From the NCBI RefSeq assembly GCF_035593265.1, contig NZ_CP141614.1:992001-1056000 (forward strand): a stretch of 64,000 nucleotides of DNA. The letters are read 5' to 3'. A model generated the notes under the pieces. That model had not been told where the DNA came from, made no database searches, and worked only from the letters and a program-made list of their open reading frames with translations. Of this stretch, positions 26,465 through 33,461 are shown in pieces. Source of the DNA: Limnochorda sp. LNt (GTDB lineage Bacteria; Bacillota; Limnochordia; Limnochordales; Geochordaceae). The translations under genes and the position numbers were made by a program. The stretch's first letter is position 1; each line of letters begins with the position of its first letter.

Positions 26465-27760
26465 ATGGGTGTCACGGTTGGCCCGTCGGGCGACTTCGGA
26501 GAATACCGCCGGCTGCTGGCGAGCCTGACCCTCTACGAGAGGCTGGTAGGTCGGCGCCCCGGATCCGTGCTGCAGCTCGGCTGCGGCGCGTGCCGAGGCA
26601 TCGACGTCCTGCGGGGCATGGGGTTGGATGCCGCTGGCGCGGAGAGCCTGCCCGAGTTGCTCGAGGGCGCCCTGGAGGAGCACCCCTACGTGGTGCGGGC
26701 CATCCGCCACCGGGTGCCACTCGCCCCCGCATCCTACGACCTCGTCGTCTCCTTCGGCTACCTGCGACGGTACGGATGCCACGAGATGGGGCCGGTCGTG
26801 CGCGAGCACCTACGGCTGGCCCGGCACCTGGCCGTCATGCAGCTCCCGGACACGGGAGCCTGGGCCTCGCCTAGCGATGGTGGTGGCAGCCGCCCCCGGT
26901 GCGTCCGCCCGGTCGAGTGGTGGACGTCACTGGCGCGGTGGGTGGGCGCCCAATCGGCCTTCGAAGAGGACGGGTGGCTGATCGCCATGCCGGGCGAGGC
27001 GGGGCGGCCTCCCCGGCGACGACGGGCCGGCGGCGACCCTGCGGTCTCCATCGTCATCCCGTGCTACAACCTGGGGGCCTACCTGGCCGAGACCCTCGAG
27101 TCGGTACACCGGCAGACCCGCGACGACTGGGAGGCCATCGTGGTCAACGACGGCAGTACCGACGACACCGCGGCCCGGGTGGAGGAGGCCTTGCGACGGC
27201 ACGGGGATGACCGGTTGCGGTACGTGGAGCAGCCCAATCGGGGGTTACCGGCTGCCCGCAACGCGGGCATCCAGAGCGCCCGCGGCCGGTACATCCTGCC
27301 GCTGGACGCGGACGACCTGCTGGATCCGGCGTTCCTGGAGGAGACCGTCGAGGTGCTGGAGGCCTTCCCCGAGTTGGGCATCGTCTACACGCACCTGCAG
27401 GCCTTCGGCAGCGAGAGCTGGCAAGCCGCCTGCCCGCCGTGGCATCCCTGCCGGCTGCTGGACCAAAACCGCCTCCCTTATGCGAGCCTGTACCGGCGGG
27501 AGGTGTGGGAGAGCGTGGGCGGCTACGACCCTGCCATGCGGGAGGGGTACGAGGACTGGGAGTTCTGGGTGGCGGCCGCGGAGGCGGGATGGCGGGCGAC
27601 ATGCGTCCCCAGGGCGCTCTTCTTCTACCGCCGAAGGCCGGGCTCCATGCTCAGCCACTCCATGAGGCACCACACGCGGCTCCACGACCGCATCCGGTCC
27701 AAGCACCACCGGCTGGCCGAGCGCTGCCGGCAGGCGGGCCGTCCTGCCGCCGGCAGGTGA
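26465..27760 (+). CDS. Methyltransferase-like domain fused to GT2 glycosyltransferase
   Basis: A 431-residue two-domain protein. Residues 1-185 look like a class I SAM-dependent methyltransferase: VLQLGCGACRGIDVLRGMGL is the glycine-rich motif I, ESLPELLEGALEE an acidic loop, and ASYDLVVSFGYLRRYGCHE motif IV-like. Residues about 197-431 are a GT2 fold: VSIVIPCYNLGAYLAETLES, IVVNDGSTDDTAARV, RGLPAARNAGIQSARG, the metal-binding LPLDADDLLDPAF, and ASLYRREVWESVGGYDPAM followed by GYEDWEFWV. ATG 26465 has a weak GGAAGAG upstream. No signal or membrane segment. It converges on a cysteine-rich gene and shares a terminator with it. Probably modifies a sugar on a surface molecule; the acceptor is unknown. 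Confidence 0.85.
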   Translation: MGVTVGPSGDFGEYRRLLASLTLYERLVGRRPGSVLQLGCGACRGIDVLRGMGLDAAGAESLPELLEGALEEHPYVVRAIRHRVPLAPASYDLVVSFGYLRRYGCHEMGPVVREHLRLARHLAVMQLPDTGAWASPSDGGGSRPRCVRPVEWWTSLARWVGAQSAFEEDGWLIAMPGEAGRPPRRRRAGGDPAVSIVIPCYNLGAYLAETLESVHRQTRDDWEAIVVNDGSTDDTAARVEEALRRHGDDRLRYVEQPNRGLPAARNAGIQSARGRYILPLDADDLLDPAFLEETVEVLEAFPELGIVYTHLQAFGSESWQAACPPWHPCRLLDQNRLPYASLYRREVWESVGGYDPAMREGYEDWEFWVAAAEAGWRATCVPRALFFYRRRPGSMLSHSMRHHTRLHDRIRSKHHRLAERCRQAGRPAAGR

Positions 27761-27778
27761 GGTCGCCCGCAAGAAGGG

Positions 27779-27812
27779 GCCGCCGGGGCGGACACGAGTC
27801 CACCCCGGCGGC
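27779..27812. terminator. Bidirectional terminator hairpin
   Basis: A perfect 10-bp stem (27779-27788 with 27803-27812) between the convergent fusion gene and the cysteine-rich gene. A degraded copy of it survives at 28707-28730 in the decayed duplicate. Confidence 0.65.
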
Positions 27813-27847
27813 GATGGAAGCAGGCCTGCGTCTCCTGCCAGGCCCCG

Positions 27848-28438
27848 TCAGAGCTCTGGGACTGGAGCCATGGTCGGCAACGGCGTCGGCGTGGGGCAGA
27901 GGAGCACCGTCTGCGGCGGCGGCGTGGGCGGACACGCCGGCTGGGCCTGCGTGCAGACCCGAGGGACGCACAGCTCCGCGGGCACGCAGATCTTGAGTGG
28001 CGCCTTGGACTCGAACTGCAAGCAGATGGCCTGCTCGCAGCAGACGGTCAGGCCGTCCTCTGAGACCTGGCACGGCCCGCACTCGCCGGTGACCTCGACC
28101 TGCTTCGTGGTCCCAGGAGGCGCGAACAGGCTGGTCGTGTGGAACGACGTGGCGGTGGCGGTGAAGGTGCAGACCACGAGGCCGTTTTCTCGGATGGTGA
28201 TCTCCTTCACCTTGTCGACGCGCGCCGTGACCGTGTGGATGTCGCCGGGGCCCGGCGTCTGGCTCACGATGGTGGCCGTGAGACTCAAGATGCGGCACTC
28301 TGCCGTCGCCGTGGCGGCCACCGGCGGGTTGCACTGCGTCGGGATGGTGAAGCAGTCGGTCTCGGTGATGGGCAGGACGCACCAGTCGAAGACCTTCAGG
28401 GCCAGAATACAGACCTGCTCCTTCGAATTGTTGGCCAT
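27848..28438 (-). CDS. Cysteine-rich protein of unknown function, possible spore-surface protein
   Basis: A 196-residue protein with 16 cysteines and no signal peptide or membrane segment. ATG 28438 is preceded by GAGGGGGAAG. The N-terminus has VCILALKVFDWCVLPITETD; the middle is rich in Thr and Val with alternating beta-strand character; ECGPCQVSEDGLTVCCEQAI carries five cysteines; the C-terminal 35 residues are proline-rich and end in PTPTPLPTMAPVPEL. High cysteine in a protein without an export signal resembles spore coat or exosporium crust proteins such as the CotY/CotZ class, but no definite homology is recognised. A partial, deleted copy of its gene lies immediately upstream. Flanking glycosyltransferases suggest a glycosylated surface structure. 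Confidence 0.6.
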   Translation of the reverse strand: MANNSKEQVCILALKVFDWCVLPITETDCFTIPTQCNPPVAATATAECRILSLTATIVSQTPGPGDIHTVTARVDKVKEITIRENGLVVCTFTATATSFHTTSLFAPPGTTKQVEVTGECGPCQVSEDGLTVCCEQAICLQFESKAPLKICVPAELCVPRVCTQAQPACPPTPPPQTVLLCPTPTPLPTMAPVPEL

Positions 28439-28611
28439 GGACAGTCTTCCCCCTCATTCGCCTGGTATCGAGCCAACAGCGATGGCAGGGTATGCCGAGG
28501 GGAAGGCCGCCTGCAGATACTGAAGGACCAAACGATCCCCAATGAGGGCCGCGGTCCCCTGGCCTTACAATCCCCACCGACTCGGGGCTCAGGGGGCACC
28601 TCCCTCCGACC

Positions 28612-28687
28612 CGATACAGTCGAGCGGTGGCTGTCCCTGGTGCGGTGGGTGCAGGCGCCCAATCGCCTCGCGACTCGGAGGAGGTGA
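28612..28687 (+). pseudogene. Remnant of a second methyltransferase-GT2 fusion gene
   Basis: This stretch reads LRPDTVERWLSLVRWVQAPN and resembles 26905-26975 of the intact fusion gene, which reads VRPVEWWTSLARWVGAQSAF. It then jumps to sequence matching the 3' end: AGGTGA with the stop at 28685-28687 corresponds to 27755-27760. The whole GT2 domain is missing between. It is a deletion remnant of a paralogous gene, still in the original reading frame at its stop. Confidence 0.6.
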
Positions 28688-28925
28688 GCTCGCCTACGAA
28701 AACAGGCGCCGGGGCGAGTCTGCCCCGGCGGGGAGGGAGAAGCCTGCCCGTATCTTCCGCAGGGTTCCGTCTGGGACTCGAGGAGGGGGGCGAGCTCGGG
28801 TTCGGCGACGGCGTGGGACAGAGGAGTAGCGGTGTATGACGAGCGGGAGGCGGGTTGCAGATACCGGAGAACCAGTAATCCCCTAGTGAGCGCTGCGGTC
28901 CTACGGCCTTACAATTACCCCCAGC
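28688..28925 (-). pseudogene. Remnant of a second cysteine-rich gene with its terminator and promoter region
   Basis: 28688-28836 aligns by eye with 27761-27910 (terminator hairpin, then the last codons of the cysteine-rich gene; CGGCGACGGCGTGGGACAGA matches CGGCAACGGCGTCGGCGTGG closely). About 28851-28925 aligns with 28506-28575, the upstream region of that gene, sharing TGCAGATAC and GGCCTTACAAT. The coding sequence between is deleted. The retained upstream element now lies in front of the CAP-domain gene and may supply its promoter (TACAAT at 28910-28915). Confidence 0.6.
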
Positions 28926-28951
28926 AATAGCACAGTCTGGGGGGATGAGCG

Positions 28952-29569
28952 TTGCCTAACAAGTCCGGGGTCGCCTTCCTGTTGCTCGCGGCTTGCCTCG
29001 CCGTCGCAGCTGCCTCTCCGTTGCTCCTGCCCACCGACACCGCACAGGCGGCCAGCTCCAGCTCCAGCTACGTTTGGGAGTTTTACAAGAAGTACCTGCC
29101 CGACGGCTCGTGGAGCATCGGCGGGCAGCCCAAGTCGCCTGCTCCCACCCCCCCGGCGCAGCCGCCCGTGACGCCTCCGGCCCCACCTGCGCCGCAGCCA
29201 CCCGCCCCGCCATCCAAGCCGCCGGCCGCGCCGGCCACCGACGTCCAGCGCCTGCTGGAGCTCCTCAATGCCGAACGCCAGCGCCGGGGGGCGGGGCCGC
29301 TGGAGCTGGATCCCACGCTCAGCCAGATGGCAGCCGCCAAGGCCAGCTACATGGCGGCCAACGGGTACGGCAGCCACTACGTCCCCGGCTACACCTACCC
29401 CCACCTGACCGAGAACCTGACGGGGGCCTCCAACGTCGAGCTGGCTCACTACCTCTTCCTGGCCAGTCCGTCGCATGCCAAGGCCATGCTGAATCCGCGG
29501 TTTACGGAGGTCGGGATCGGGGTGGTGCCCGCCGGCGGCGGGGTGCTGGTCATCGAGCTCTTCAGGTAG
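28952..29569 (+). CDS. Secreted CAP-domain (SCP/PR1) protein
   Basis: A 205-residue exported protein starting at TTG 28952, with GGGGGGA upstream. The signal peptide (VAFLLLAACLAVAAASPLLL) is followed by a Ser-rich patch (ASSSSSYVWEF), a 40-residue proline-rich linker (residues about 60-95) and a CAP domain (residues 98-205). CAP features: LLELLNAERQRRGAGPLELD, LSQMAAAKASYMAANG, SHY in place of the usual first His-containing FSH, TENLTGA (the conserved Glu-Asn) and SPSHAKAMLNPRFTEVGIGV. Bacterial relatives such as YkwD are common in spore formers; activity is mostly unknown. A signal-peptide Cys is not followed by a lipobox context. Followed by a good terminator. Confidence 0.88.
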   Translation: MPNKSGVAFLLLAACLAVAAASPLLLPTDTAQAASSSSSYVWEFYKKYLPDGSWSIGGQPKSPAPTPPAQPPVTPPAPPAPQPPAPPSKPPAAPATDVQRLLELLNAERQRRGAGPLELDPTLSQMAAAKASYMAANGYGSHYVPGYTYPHLTENLTGASNVELAHYLFLASPSHAKAMLNPRFTEVGIGVVPAGGGVLVIELFR

Positions 29570-29601
29570 ACAAGCCTTCGGACCCAGGGGGACCTGCAGC
29601 G

Positions 29602-29635
29602 GGAAGGGGCCATGGTGGGGGCCCCTTCCTGTTTT
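29602..29635 (+). terminator. Intrinsic terminator of the CAP-domain gene
   Basis: A perfect 10-bp stem (29602-29611 with 29620-29629), 8-base loop, followed by TGTTTT. This is the clearest classical terminator in the window. Confidence 0.85.
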
Positions 29636-29684
29636 GCTGGTCATACGCTGTAGCGCCGGTTGTCTCCCGAGGAGGGAACATGCC

Positions 29685-31013
29685 ATGGGCTGCAACTGCG
29701 ACCGACCCCCGGGGTCCCTGACGTCGACCCAGACCGCCGTAGCGGATGGGGCTGCCCGGGAGCCAGACGAGTCGCCTCCGGCCGCCGGGCCGGCGAATGC
29801 GCCGGAGCGGCGGCCGGGGGCGCTGGAGGGACGGCCGGAACTCCCTACGTCGGTCCGGGCCGTCCAGTTTCCGGACCGCAACGTGGACGGTCTCTACCCG
29901 GACCGCCTGATCGAGCGCGTGTGGCGCGCTTCTCAGCCCGTCGGCCCAGGGATCGGATGGCCCGGAGCGAAGTCCGTGCTGGCTCCGGATCCGGTGGAGG
30001 AAACCTCTACTATCCGCCGCGTTGCGGAGCCTGAGCAAGCTCCCGAGCCGCCCGCCGCGGGTGAGGAGCCCGGGGAGCCGAGACGAGGCTCCCTGTCCCG
30101 GTTGCTCGGCAGGCTGGCCAGGCAGCCGGCCCGGCCCTCGCGCCTGACCTTGCCCGAGTTTAGCATCATCATCCCTAATAAGGACGAGGGCGAGCGGCTC
30201 CTGCAGACGGTCCGCTCCGTGCTGGACAGCCAGGGGCCGTCTTTCGAGGTCATCGTCGTGGATGACCGATCCCGTCGGCCGCCCGACCTGCACGGGCGGT
30301 GGCCCAACGTGACGCAGCTCGACGGGCCCGGCCTGGGGGTGGCGCCGGCCCGTAACTTCGGGGCGAGCCGTGCTCGCGGGCGATACCTCGTCTTCATCGA
30401 CGCTCATGTATGGGTGCCCCCCGACTGGCTTGCCCGCATCGAGAGGGCCTTGCGCGCGGATCCCACCCTGGCCGCCGTGAGCCCCGGCATCGCGGTGGAA
30501 GGAGACGTCGGGACCGTAGGGTGGGGGCTGACGTGGGACGAGCGGCTCAGCATCCGCTGGCTCCCTCGGCCCGAGAGCGCCGTCGCCGAGGTGCCCCTGT
30601 TGCCCGGCGGCTGCGTCGCCGTGCGCAAGGAGGTCTTCGACTCGAGCGGAGGCTTCAACCGGGGCTTCCGCGGGCACGGATACGACGACCAGGAGTTCTC
30701 GCTGCGGCTGTGGCTGCTGGGGCACCGCCTGGCGTGCCTTCGCGACCTGACCGTGGTGCACCACTTCCGCACCGAGTTCCCCTATCCGGTGGAGCCCTGG
30801 CATCACTACTACAACCAGCTCCGGATGGCCGTCTCCCACTTCAACGAGGAGCGGATAGGCAAGGTGCTGTCGCTGCTGCGGGACGTCATCGATCCGTCCC
30901 TGTTGCTGGCCCGGCTCTTCACCGACGACACCCTGGAGGACCGCAGGCGCTGGCTGGAGGTCCGGGCACACGACGACGACTGGTTCATGAGCCGCTTCGG
31001 CATCCCCTTCTAG
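29685..31013 (+). CDS. GT2-like glycosyltransferase with DxH motif and polypeptide-GalNAc-transferase-like features
   Basis: A 442-residue protein starting at ATG 29685 behind GAGGAGGGAAC. Residues 1-145 are disordered, Pro/Glu/Arg-rich and begin MGCNCDRPPG with paired cysteines; LPTSVRAVQFPDRNVDGLYP is a short ordered patch. The GT-A domain starts at about residue 155 with EFSIIIPNKDEGERLLQTV, then VIVVDDRSRRPPDL, PARNFGASRARGRYLVFIDA with HVWVPPDWL, giving a DAH metal motif instead of DxD. GGCVAVRKEVFDSSGGFNRG then HGYDDQEFSLRLWLLGHRL match the galactosyltransferase-type acceptor motif. DxH plus this motif are known from polypeptide GalNAc-transferases (GT27). Protein O-glycosylation is inferred, not shown. 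Confidence 0.82.
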   Translation: MGCNCDRPPGSLTSTQTAVADGAAREPDESPPAAGPANAPERRPGALEGRPELPTSVRAVQFPDRNVDGLYPDRLIERVWRASQPVGPGIGWPGAKSVLAPDPVEETSTIRRVAEPEQAPEPPAAGEEPGEPRRGSLSRLLGRLARQPARPSRLTLPEFSIIIPNKDEGERLLQTVRSVLDSQGPSFEVIVVDDRSRRPPDLHGRWPNVTQLDGPGLGVAPARNFGASRARGRYLVFIDAHVWVPPDWLARIERALRADPTLAAVSPGIAVEGDVGTVGWGLTWDERLSIRWLPRPESAVAEVPLLPGGCVAVRKEVFDSSGGFNRGFRGHGYDDQEFSLRLWLLGHRLACLRDLTVVHHFRTEFPYPVEPWHHYYNQLRMAVSHFNEERIGKVLSLLRDVIDPSLLLARLFTDDTLEDRRRWLEVRAHDDDWFMSRFGIPF

Positions 31014-31057
31014 CCGGTCGAGCCGGCGGGCCGTGCCGGCCCGGCCGCGTCATGCGG

Positions 31058-31086
31058 TTGACAGGGAAGGAGTGTGGGTTTAACCT
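31058..31086 (+). promoter_or_regulatory. Sigma-A type promoter of the metal transport operon
   Basis: A consensus -35 TTGACA (31058-31063), 17-base spacer and a -10 TAACCT (31081-31086). Transcription would start near 31093, within the palindrome that follows. Confidence 0.7.
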
Positions 31087-31087
31087 T

Positions 31088-31107
31088 GTTTTAGACACGA
31101 CTAAAAC
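31088..31107. promoter_or_regulatory. DtxR/MntR-type operator
   Basis: Perfect inverted arms GTTTTAG and CTAAAAC around six bases, immediately downstream of the -10 element and 14 bases before the start codon. The TTTAG-N6-CTAAA core fits operators of the DtxR/MntR/TroR repressors. The only DtxR-type protein in the window is fused to the permease of this same operon, suggesting autoregulation. Confidence 0.75.
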
Positions 31108-31121
31108 CGAGGAGGGCGCCC

Positions 31122-31919
31122 GTGCCTGTGGCCCTGGAAGTCGACAACCTCAGCGTGGCCTATCACCAGCGTCTCGTGCTGCGGGGCGTCTCCTTGCGGT
31201 GTCCCTCCGGCGTGGTGATGGGCGTCGTAGGGCCCAACGGAGCGGGCAAGTCCACGCTCTTCAAGGCCATCCTGGGGCTCGTCCCTCCGGCGGCGGGCAG
31301 CGTGCGCCTCTTCGGAGAGACCGTCGCCCGGCAGCGCCGGCGGGTTGCCTACGTGCCCCAGCGGGAGCAGGTCGACTGGGACTTCCCGGCCACGGTGAGG
31401 GACGTGGTGATGATGGGCCGGGTGCCGCTGTGCGGCTGGCTGCGCCGGCCTTCACCCGTGGACGACGAGCGGGTCGATGCCGCGCTCTTCGAGGTAGGCA
31501 TGGCCGAGCTGGCGGACCGCCCCATCGGGCAGCTCTCGGGGGGGCAGCAGCAACGGGTCTTCATCGCCCGGGCTCTGGCTCAGGGGGCGGACCTGCTGCT
31601 GCTGGACGAGCCCTTCGTGGGGGTGGACGCAGCCACGGAGGCCGTCATCTACCGCATCATGGGGCGCTTGCGGGACCAGGGCAAGACCATCGTGGTGGTC
31701 AACCACGACCTGAGTGCCGTGGATCGCTACGACCTGGTCGCCCTCGTCAACGGGCGCCTGGTGGCGCTGGGACCCCCCTCGGAGGTGTTTACCCCCGACA
31801 ACTTGCGGGCCACCTACGGGGGCCGGCTGGCCATCCTGGACCGCGTCGAGTCCACGTGGCACCCCGCCTCGGGCGCGCACGCTGCCGGGAGACCGGGCGA
31901 GGGCCCCCTCGCACCGTAA
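31122..31919 (+). CDS. Metal (Mn/Zn/Fe) ABC transporter ATPase
   Basis: A 265-residue ATPase of the manganese/zinc/iron chelate class (MntB/TroB/ZnuC). GTG 31122 follows GGAGGGCGCCC. Motifs: Walker A GPNGAGKSTLFKAILG, Q-loop YVPQREQVDWDFPATVRDVV (the VDWDFP segment is diagnostic of the Mn/Zn class), signature [15 protein letters not shown], Walker B LLLLDEPFVGVD, and switch His VVNHDLSAV. First gene of a three-gene operon behind a promoter and DtxR-type operator. The last 20 residues are a variable Ala/Gly/Pro-rich tail. Confidence 0.94.
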   Translation: MPVALEVDNLSVAYHQRLVLRGVSLRCPSGVVMGVVGPNGAGKSTLFKAILGLVPPAAGSVRLFGETVARQRRRVAYVPQREQVDWDFPATVRDVVMMGRVPLCGWLRRPSPVDDERVDAALFEVGMAELADRPIGQLSGGQQQRVFIARALAQGADLLLLDEPFVGVDAATEAVIYRIMGRLRDQGKTIVVVNHDLSAVDRYDLVALVNGRLVALGPPSEVFTPDNLRATYGGRLAILDRVESTWHPASGAHAAGRPGEGPLAP

Positions 31920-31931
31920 GGAAGGCGAGGC

Positions 31932-33461
31932 ATGGCGGTGGACTTCGACGTCTTCGTCGAACCCTTGCGCTACCCCTTCATGGTACGGGCCCTGCTGGCC
32001 GGCCTCAGCGTCGGCATCGCCGGGGCGGTCATCGGGAGCTTCCTGTTTGTGCGCCGGTGGTCCTTGCTGGGCGACGCCATCTCCCATGCGGTGCTGCCCG
32101 GAGTGGCCATCGCCTACCTGCTCTCCTGGCCCTACTTCCTGGGCGCGCTGGCCACGGCTCTGCTGACCGCGGTGGGCATCGGCTTCGTGGAGCGCAACAC
32201 CCGCATCAAGTCCGACGCCGCCATGGGGATCCTGTTCATCGGCGCGTTTGCAGCGGGGCTGGCCGTGCTCAGCCGGGTCCGCTCCAGCGTCGACGTCTTC
32301 CACATCCTCTTCGGCAACGTGCTGGGGGTGTCGCAGGGAGATCTGCTCCTCACCGCGGCCGTCGGTGCCGGCGTCGTGCTGCTGGTGGGCGCGCTCTTCA
32401 AGGAGCTTCAGCTGTGGGCCTTCGACCCCCTCACCGCGCAGGTGTCGGGGCTTCCGGTCGGATTCCTGCACTACCTGGTGCTGGTCCTGCTGTCGGCAAC
32501 CATCGTCTCGGCGCTGAGGGCCGTGGGCATCGTGCTGGCCCTGGCGATGCTGGTGACGCCGCCAGCCACGGCCTACCTGTTGACGCGCCGCTTCTCGGAG
32601 ATGATCGTCCTCGCCGCGGCCATCGGCGCGCTGTCGTCGGTCGTCGGGCTTTACCTGTCGTTCTACCTCGACCTGGCGTCGGGGCCTGCCATGGTGCTGG
32701 TGGCCACCGCGGCGTTCGTGCTGGCGCTCTTGTTCGCGCCGGAGCAGGGGCTGGTGGCCCGCGGGGTGCAGCGGCTGCGGACGGCCCGCCAGGTGGCCGA
32801 GGACGACCTGCTCAAGGCCCTGCACGAGCTCTCCGGCCAGGGAGGCCCGGTGAGGCTGGCCGCCCTGCAGGCGGACACCGGCCTCGGGCGCTCGGCGCTG
32901 CGGCGGCTGGTGCGCCGGCTACGCAGGGCGGGCCTGGTGGAACTCGGGTCCGGCGACGACGTGCGGCTGCTGGAGCCGGGGGTGCGCAGGGCGAGGGACC
33001 TCATCCGCTCCCACCGGCTGTGGGAGCGCTACCTGACCGACGTGGCGGGTATGCCGTGGGAATCGGTGCACGAGGAGGCGCACCGGCTGGAGCACGTGAC
33101 GCCGCCGGGGCTGGCCGCCGAACTGGCCACCGAGCTGGGCGACCCGGCCCGTGACCCGCACGGTGCTCCCATCCCTACCGCCACGGGAGAGCTGCCGGCC
33201 AACGATGACGTGGCCCTGGACGGGCTCGGGGTGGGGCAGGGGGGCCTGGTGATGCGTGTCGAGGACGAAGACCCGGTGCTCCTGCGCCGCCTCAAGGAGG
33301 CGGGCATCGTCCCGGGCGCGGTGGTGATCGTGCAGCGCCGGACAGGCCGCGACCTCTACCTGCAGGTGAGCGACGGCGCCGCCGACGGACGACAAGATGG
33401 CGCTCCGACCTGCAGGCTCCGGGACGACGAAGCGGCCCGGGTGAGGGTGCGCCCGGCATGA
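31932..33461 (+). CDS. Metal ABC permease fused to a DtxR-family metalloregulator
   Basis: A 509-residue protein joining two usually separate functions. Residues 1-275 form an ABC-3 permease: VIGSFLFVRRWSLLGDAISH, AVLPGVAIAYLL, NTRIKSDAAMGILFIGAFA, FHILFGNVLGVS and LALAMLVTPPATAYLLTRR are canonical, with about eight helices. Residues about 290-340 are a winged helix (ALQADTGLGRSALRRLVRRL, RRAGLVELGSGDDVRLLEPG). Residues 350-415 match the DtxR metal/dimer domain (SHRLWERYLTDVAGMPWESV, HEEAHRLEHVTPPGLAAEL). Residues about 440-490 look like a FeoA/SH3 domain (LLRRLKEAGIVPGAVVIVQR). The same order occurs in chlamydial YtgCR, where the repressor is released by proteolysis. The protein is continuous with no stop or frameshift. 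Confidence 0.92.
   Translation: MAVDFDVFVEPLRYPFMVRALLAGLSVGIAGAVIGSFLFVRRWSLLGDAISHAVLPGVAIAYLLSWPYFLGALATALLTAVGIGFVERNTRIKSDAAMGILFIGAFAAGLAVLSRVRSSVDVFHILFGNVLGVSQGDLLLTAAVGAGVVLLVGALFKELQLWAFDPLTAQVSGLPVGFLHYLVLVLLSATIVSALRAVGIVLALAMLVTPPATAYLLTRRFSEMIVLAAAIGALSSVVGLYLSFYLDLASGPAMVLVATAAFVLALLFAPEQGLVARGVQRLRTARQVAEDDLLKALHELSGQGGPVRLAALQADTGLGRSALRRLVRRLRRAGLVELGSGDDVRLLEPGVRRARDLIRSHRLWERYLTDVAGMPWESVHEEAHRLEHVTPPGLAAELATELGDPARDPHGAPIPTATGELPANDDVALDGLGVGQGGLVMRVEDEDPVLLRRLKEAGIVPGAVVIVQRRTGRDLYLQVSDGAADGRQDGAPTCRLRDDEAARVRVRPA

Noticed and set aside
28439-28520. A sigma-E or sigma-K promoter (GGCATACCCT) before the cysteine-rich gene
   Set aside because: The -10 resemblance is weak and no convincing -35 element was found, so it is not listed as a feature.
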